From: Calidithermus chliarophilus DSM 9957
GTDB taxonomy: Bacteria; Deinococcota; Deinococci; Deinococcales; Thermaceae
Direction: 5' to 3'
Length of the DNA: 37,123 bases
NCBI RefSeq assembly: GCF_000430045.1
Contig: NZ_KE387023.1
Coordinates: 1,443,690-1,480,812, forward strand
In this document: in pieces, positions 33,847-37,123 of the stretch
Position numbering within the stretch: position 1 is the stretch's first letter
How the letters are laid out: every line of letters begins with the position of its first letter
Notes under the pieces: generated by a model
Database searches by the model: none
What the model was told of the DNA's origin: nothing
What the model saw: the letters and a program-made list of their open reading frames with translations, nothing else
Translations under genes and position numbers: made by a program

Positions 33847-36357
33847 TCACTCCTCGAGCAGGTTGACTTCCTGCAAGCCCGCCGGGCTCAGGCGGTAGGT
33901 CTTGATCTGGTGGGGCCCGGCCTCGACCGTGAAGCCCTGGCCGAAGGCTTCCAGGCGCGTCCGTGCTGCGCGCCCGTGGGGCTCGAAGAGGCGCAGGACC
34001 AAGCCGTCGCCGTCCTCGGCCCGCTTGAGCGCGGTGAGGTGCAGGGCCTGGGGGTCTTCCAGGCGCACGAAGCCCTGCAGCGGGGGCGCCTCCCCGGCGT
34101 GGACGTACTCGCGCACGAAGGGCAGGGGGGAGTTGAAGTCCTGGGCGTGCCGGGTCACGCCCGCCGCGCGCCAGTCGCCCGCGTGGGGGAGCAGCGCCCA
34201 GCGCAGGCTCTGTAGCCCCTGGTCCTGGTAGGCGTAGCGCACGCCGGGCTCGAGCCGGGCCGGGTCGTGGTGCCCGAAGACCGGGCTGCGCAGCAGGGTG
34301 AGCCGGGCCTCGCCGCCCAGCACGCTGGCCGAGTACTTGCAGTCGTTGAGCAGGGCCACCCCGGCAGGGTGGGCCACCCCCCGCGCGTCGCGCACGCTGC
34401 CGCTGACGTCGAGCCAGCGCTGCACCGGCTCCTCCTGGCCGTCGGCGGGGCGCACCGCGTGGCCGTAGGGCACCTCGAAGGTGGCTTCGGCGCCGGAGAG
34501 GGCGAAGGGGAAGGCGAGTTGTAGGGCCTGGTGCTGCTCCTGCCAGTTGACCCAGAGCTCGCCCTCCAGGCGCGGGCTGTGGCGGTAGAGGTGGAGGTGC
34601 TGCCGGGCCCAGGAGCCCCGGTAGCGGTACTCCAGCCGCAGCGTGGCCCGCACCGGGCCGCTCTCGACCAGCTCGCAGCCCGTGGGCTCGAACACCCCCA
34701 GCAGGTGGCGCAGGGAGGTGAGGCCGTGGCCCCAGGTGTCGGTGGGGTCGTGCACCACCAGCAACTGCGCTGCGGCCCCGGCGAGCAGCTCGAGGCCGCG
34801 CTCCTTGTCGTAGAGGCTCTTCAGCGCCCCGGTGGCGGCCTCGAGCTCGAGCCGCCACCAGCGGTTGGCGAGGTGGGTGGGGGAGGCCTCCAGCGGCGGG
34901 GCATCCGCGGGCAGGGGGGCCGGGGGCTGGTCCACCACGCGGTAGAGCCGGTAGCCCAGGGGGGGCAGCTCCACCTCGAAGAGCACGGCGGGCCGCCCGC
35001 CCGAGGCGCTCTCGGGCTGGACGCCCTGGTGGTAGAGGGGTTGCCCGGTGTCGTCGAGGACGCACAGCTCGGGGGTGTGCCAGTCGTTGAGCTCGAGCCG
35101 GAAGGCCTCGCGGCGCGGCCAGGGCGAGGGGTTGAAGACCAGCACCGGCACCCCGTCGCCGTAGTCGGTGACCCAGGTGGGGCCGTCCCAGCGCACCGAG
35201 CGGATGGGGGCCTCCGGCTCGGCCCCGCCCAGGCGGGTGTCCACCCGCGAGGCGATGGCCTGCATGGCGCTAAAGCCCACCCGGTGGGCGCGGGCCAGGG
35301 CCTCGCCCAGCTCGTTGCGGCTGTCGGCGTAGGCGCTGGCGACGCTCGAGCCCGCCAGGATGTCGTGGAACTGGTTGAAGAGCAGGCGCTTCCAGGCGTG
35401 CTCCAGCTCGGCGCGGGGGTAGGCGAAGCCGTAGGCGCCCGCCATCACCGCGAGCTTCTCGGCGGTGAGCAGGGCCTCCTCGGCCTGGCGGTTGAGGCGC
35501 TTGATCTCGGAGAAGGCCGCGTAGCAGCCGCGGGCGTGGTGCTGCAACTCGCCGCTGTAGGTGGGGTTTTCGAAGCCCCCCAGGCGCTCCATGAGCTGCT
35601 CGAGGCTCCCCAGCCGCAGGGTGGGCCAGTCGGGGTCCTCGGCGAGCTTGCGGATGGAGGCGATGGCCTTTTTGGTGGGGCCGCCGCCGTGGTTGCCCAC
35701 CCCGAAGAGGCCCAGCCACTCGGGCAGGTGCTCGGGCCGCCAGGCCAGGTTGCGCTCCAGCGAGGAGTCGATGAACAGCGGGTTGGTGTTGTAGCACTCC
35801 ACCCGCAGCGCCAGCACGCTCTGCCCGTCGGGCGATTGCCAGCGGAAGAGGTTGGAGGGCAGCTCGACCTCGCCCGCGCCGGGGCGCATGAACACGAAGA
35901 ACTCCAGGCCCAGGCCCCGGAAGATCTGGGGCAGGGTGGCGGGGTGGCCGAAGGAGTCGGGGAGGAAGGCCACGCGGGCGCGGCGGCCCACCAGGCGCTC
36001 GAGCTCGCGCTGCCCGTAGAGCCCCTGCCGCACCAGCGCCTCGCCGCTGGGGATGTTGACGTCGGGCTCGACCCACCAGCCCCCGACCGGCTCCCACTGG
36101 CCCCGCGCCACCGCCGCCCGCACCTCCTCCAGCAGCGCGGGGTGCTCCTCCATCCAGGCGTACTGCGCGGCGGAGGAGTGCACGAAGACCATGTCGGGGT
36201 TCTCCGAGAGCCGGTCGAGGGCGCTGCGGAAGGTGGCCTTGACGGTTTCGTAGCCCTCGCGCCAGTCCCACAGCCACACCGGGTCGATGTGGGCGTGCCC
36301 TACCAGGGTAAAGACCAGGCGCTTGTCGCGCAGCTTGGGGGTTTGCGGCTTGACCAT
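33847..36357 (-). CDS. GH38 alpha-mannosidase family enzyme 2
   Basis: The start is ATG 36357, with GAGGTG placed correctly upstream; GTG 36366 is part of that site and is rejected. The 836-aa enzyme has the GH38 zinc motif GHAHIDPVWLWDWREG, nucleophile Asp134 in FLPDSFGHP, GVGNHGGGPTK near 225 and ELQHHARGCYA. The middle and C-terminal domains are intact. It shares block motifs with the enzyme at 25902-28334 (GLYGQR, EHAWKRLLFNQFHDILAGSS), so the two are ancient paralogues, not recent copies. They may act on different linkages of one glycan. No signal peptide is present. It heads the operon GH38-GH4-ROK. Confidence 0.92.
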   Translation of the reverse strand: MVKPQTPKLRDKRLVFTLVGHAHIDPVWLWDWREGYETVKATFRSALDRLSENPDMVFVHSSAAQYAWMEEHPALLEEVRAAVARGQWEPVGGWWVEPDVNIPSGEALVRQGLYGQRELERLVGRRARVAFLPDSFGHPATLPQIFRGLGLEFFVFMRPGAGEVELPSNLFRWQSPDGQSVLALRVECYNTNPLFIDSSLERNLAWRPEHLPEWLGLFGVGNHGGGPTKKAIASIRKLAEDPDWPTLRLGSLEQLMERLGGFENPTYSGELQHHARGCYAAFSEIKRLNRQAEEALLTAEKLAVMAGAYGFAYPRAELEHAWKRLLFNQFHDILAGSSVASAYADSRNELGEALARAHRVGFSAMQAIASRVDTRLGGAEPEAPIRSVRWDGPTWVTDYGDGVPVLVFNPSPWPRREAFRLELNDWHTPELCVLDDTGQPLYHQGVQPESASGGRPAVLFEVELPPLGYRLYRVVDQPPAPLPADAPPLEASPTHLANRWWRLELEAATGALKSLYDKERGLELLAGAAAQLLVVHDPTDTWGHGLTSLRHLLGVFEPTGCELVESGPVRATLRLEYRYRGSWARQHLHLYRHSPRLEGELWVNWQEQHQALQLAFPFALSGAEATFEVPYGHAVRPADGQEEPVQRWLDVSGSVRDARGVAHPAGVALLNDCKYSASVLGGEARLTLLRSPVFGHHDPARLEPGVRYAYQDQGLQSLRWALLPHAGDWRAAGVTRHAQDFNSPLPFVREYVHAGEAPPLQGFVRLEDPQALHLTALKRAEDGDGLVLRLFEPHGRAARTRLEAFGQGFTVEAGPHQIKTYRLSPAGLQEVNLLEE

Positions 36358-36405
36358 GCGGGACACCTCGCGCTCGAGACTTGCTTAGCGGGGACAGTGT
36401 ACCTT

Positions 36406-36434
36406 ATTATCTTAAAAGATTTAAGAAACTGCAA
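36406..36434 (-). promoter_or_regulatory. Promoter of the GH38-GH4-ROK operon with operator in the spacer
   Basis: On the minus strand, TTGCAG (36434-36429) and GATAAT (36411-36406) are 17 bp apart. The inverted repeat CTTAA (36411-36415), AAGAT, TTAAG (36421-36425) fills the spacer and touches the -10, so a bound repressor would exclude polymerase. The site also lies 41 bp before the divergent ATG at 36466 and could act on both genes. Confidence 0.65.
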
Positions 36435-36465
36435 CGTGCCCGCCGGACCCCCCAGAGGAAGCTGC

Positions 36466-37123
36466 ATGACCGACCCTTTAACCCACCTGTCGCCGCAGAT
36501 CAGCCAGGACGCCCGCGGCTGGCACCTGGAGGCGCCGGGCTACCGCCTGCACCTCCCCGCCGAGCGGCCCTTCGCCCTGCTCGAGGACGCCGAGGGCCAG
36601 CCCTGGGCCGAGCTCTTCCTGGCCCCCAGCCTGCACGCCCTGGAGGGCCTCGACACCACCGCCCGCATCGAGGCGCCCAGGGTCCGCAGCGAGGGCGGGC
36701 GTGCGGTGGTCGAGCTCGAGCTGCTCGGCTCGCGCTGGCGGCGCAAGGTGCTGGTGCTGGAGTGCTTCGCCCACCACCTGCGGGCCTACGTGCGGCTCGA
36801 GGGCCAGGGCCGCCTCACCGACGCCCACTACTTCGGCGGCTACTACAGCGGCCACCTGCGCTGGGGCAGCGGCTTTTTCGCCAGCGGGACGCGCTGGGGC
36901 GGGGTGTTCAACCCCGAGCCCTACGCCTCCGAGCGCCGCCTGCTCCCGGCCTTCGAGCCCACCGCCATCGACGTGATGGGCACCTCGCTCCCCGGCAAGG
37001 GCCACTGGTTCTTCACCCCGGCGCCTTTTTACTACGCTTTTACCAAATCCGCGCCGCAGGCGGGTGCCCTCACGCCGGGGGCGCTGGGCGCCGACCAGGG
37101 CGGCACGCCGGTCCCGGCGGCCG
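36466..37123 (+). CDS. Unidentified beta-rich protein of the glycan island, 3' truncated by the window
   Basis: The frame is open from ATG 36466, with AGAGGAAG (36454-36461), to the window edge (219 codons). The beginning MTDPLTHLSPQISQDARGWH is followed by a beta-rich stretch with YGR-like patterns: LHLPAERPFALLED, VVELELLGSRWRRKVLVLE and GGYYSGHLRWGSGFFASGTR. This is reminiscent of the N-terminal supersandwich of GH36/GH31-type alpha-glycosidases, but I cannot name a family. There is no signal peptide. It is divergent from the GH38-GH4-ROK operon across the operator at 36411-36425, which places it in the same regulon. The high Trp/Tyr content near 125-145 suits carbohydrate binding. The rest of the gene is needed. 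Confidence 0.7.
   Translation, partial: MTDPLTHLSPQISQDARGWHLEAPGYRLHLPAERPFALLEDAEGQPWAELFLAPSLHALEGLDTTARIEAPRVRSEGGRAVVELELLGSRWRRKVLVLECFAHHLRAYVRLEGQGRLTDAHYFGGYYSGHLRWGSGFFASGTRWGGVFNPEPYASERRLLPAFEPTAIDVMGTSLPGKGHWFFTPAPFYYAFTKSAPQAGALTPGALGADQGGTPVPAA

Overview
The window is GC-rich chromosomal DNA from a diderm, non-sporulating bacterium. The best guess is Deinococcota, Thermaceae (Meiothermus/Calidithermus type). This rests on very high GC, constant CTCGAG for Leu-Glu, frequent GTG/TTG starts, lipoproteins with clean lipoboxes and an SARP-like regulator. It is an inference from style, not from a marker gene. No rRNA, tRNA, CRISPR array or intact insertion sequence was seen.

Region 1 (1-6258): a 5'-truncated SARP/BTAD transcription activator is followed by a secreted stalk-domain protein. 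Then comes an apparent operon of a double zinc ribbon and three lipoproteins: a ZU5 plus C39-like papain-fold protein, an Ig plus six-repeat propeller protein, and a small unknown. The two transcription units share an identical upstream box of two CTGACCG heptamers 11 bp apart. This is SARP-operator geometry, at the same distance from both start codons.

Region 2 (6259-11154): a hairpin-rich, MITE-like spacer, then (minus strand) a giant PAS/GAF histidine kinase of 1381 aa and a single-domain response regulator. Region 3 (11155-18012): a CoA-binding protein, a RibD-C-type reductase, a TSNG-repeat DUF4097 protein, a starch-binding-like/esterase/LolA-like fusion, a four-helix membrane protein and a secreted CocE/S15 hydrolase. 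Region 4 (18013-21512): a VOC-fold protein, a NarL/LuxR-type two-component pair on the minus strand, a 51-aa orphan ORF and a bacterioferritin.

Region 5 (21513-37123) is a glycan-utilisation island. It holds a sugar-binding protein, two ABC permeases, two GH38 alpha-mannosidase-family enzymes, a GH4 NAD-dependent glycosidase, a GmhA-like phosphosugar isomerase, a cytoplasmic sulfatase, a ROK repressor and a partial unknown gene. Three inverted repeats with the core CTTAA-N4/5-TTAAG sit at the three promoter regions of the island and are candidate ROK operators. All the hydrolases and the sulfatase lack signal peptides. The inferred pathway is therefore import of a (sulfated?) oligosaccharide followed by desulfation and hydrolysis in the cytoplasm. 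No ABC ATPase is present, so a shared ATPase elsewhere must energise the transporter. The island is interrupted at 24650-25520 by an AT-richer lactonase-family metallo-beta-lactamase gene with its own sigma70 promoter, next to a truncated MFS transporter remnant. This looks like a transfer or rearrangement scar.
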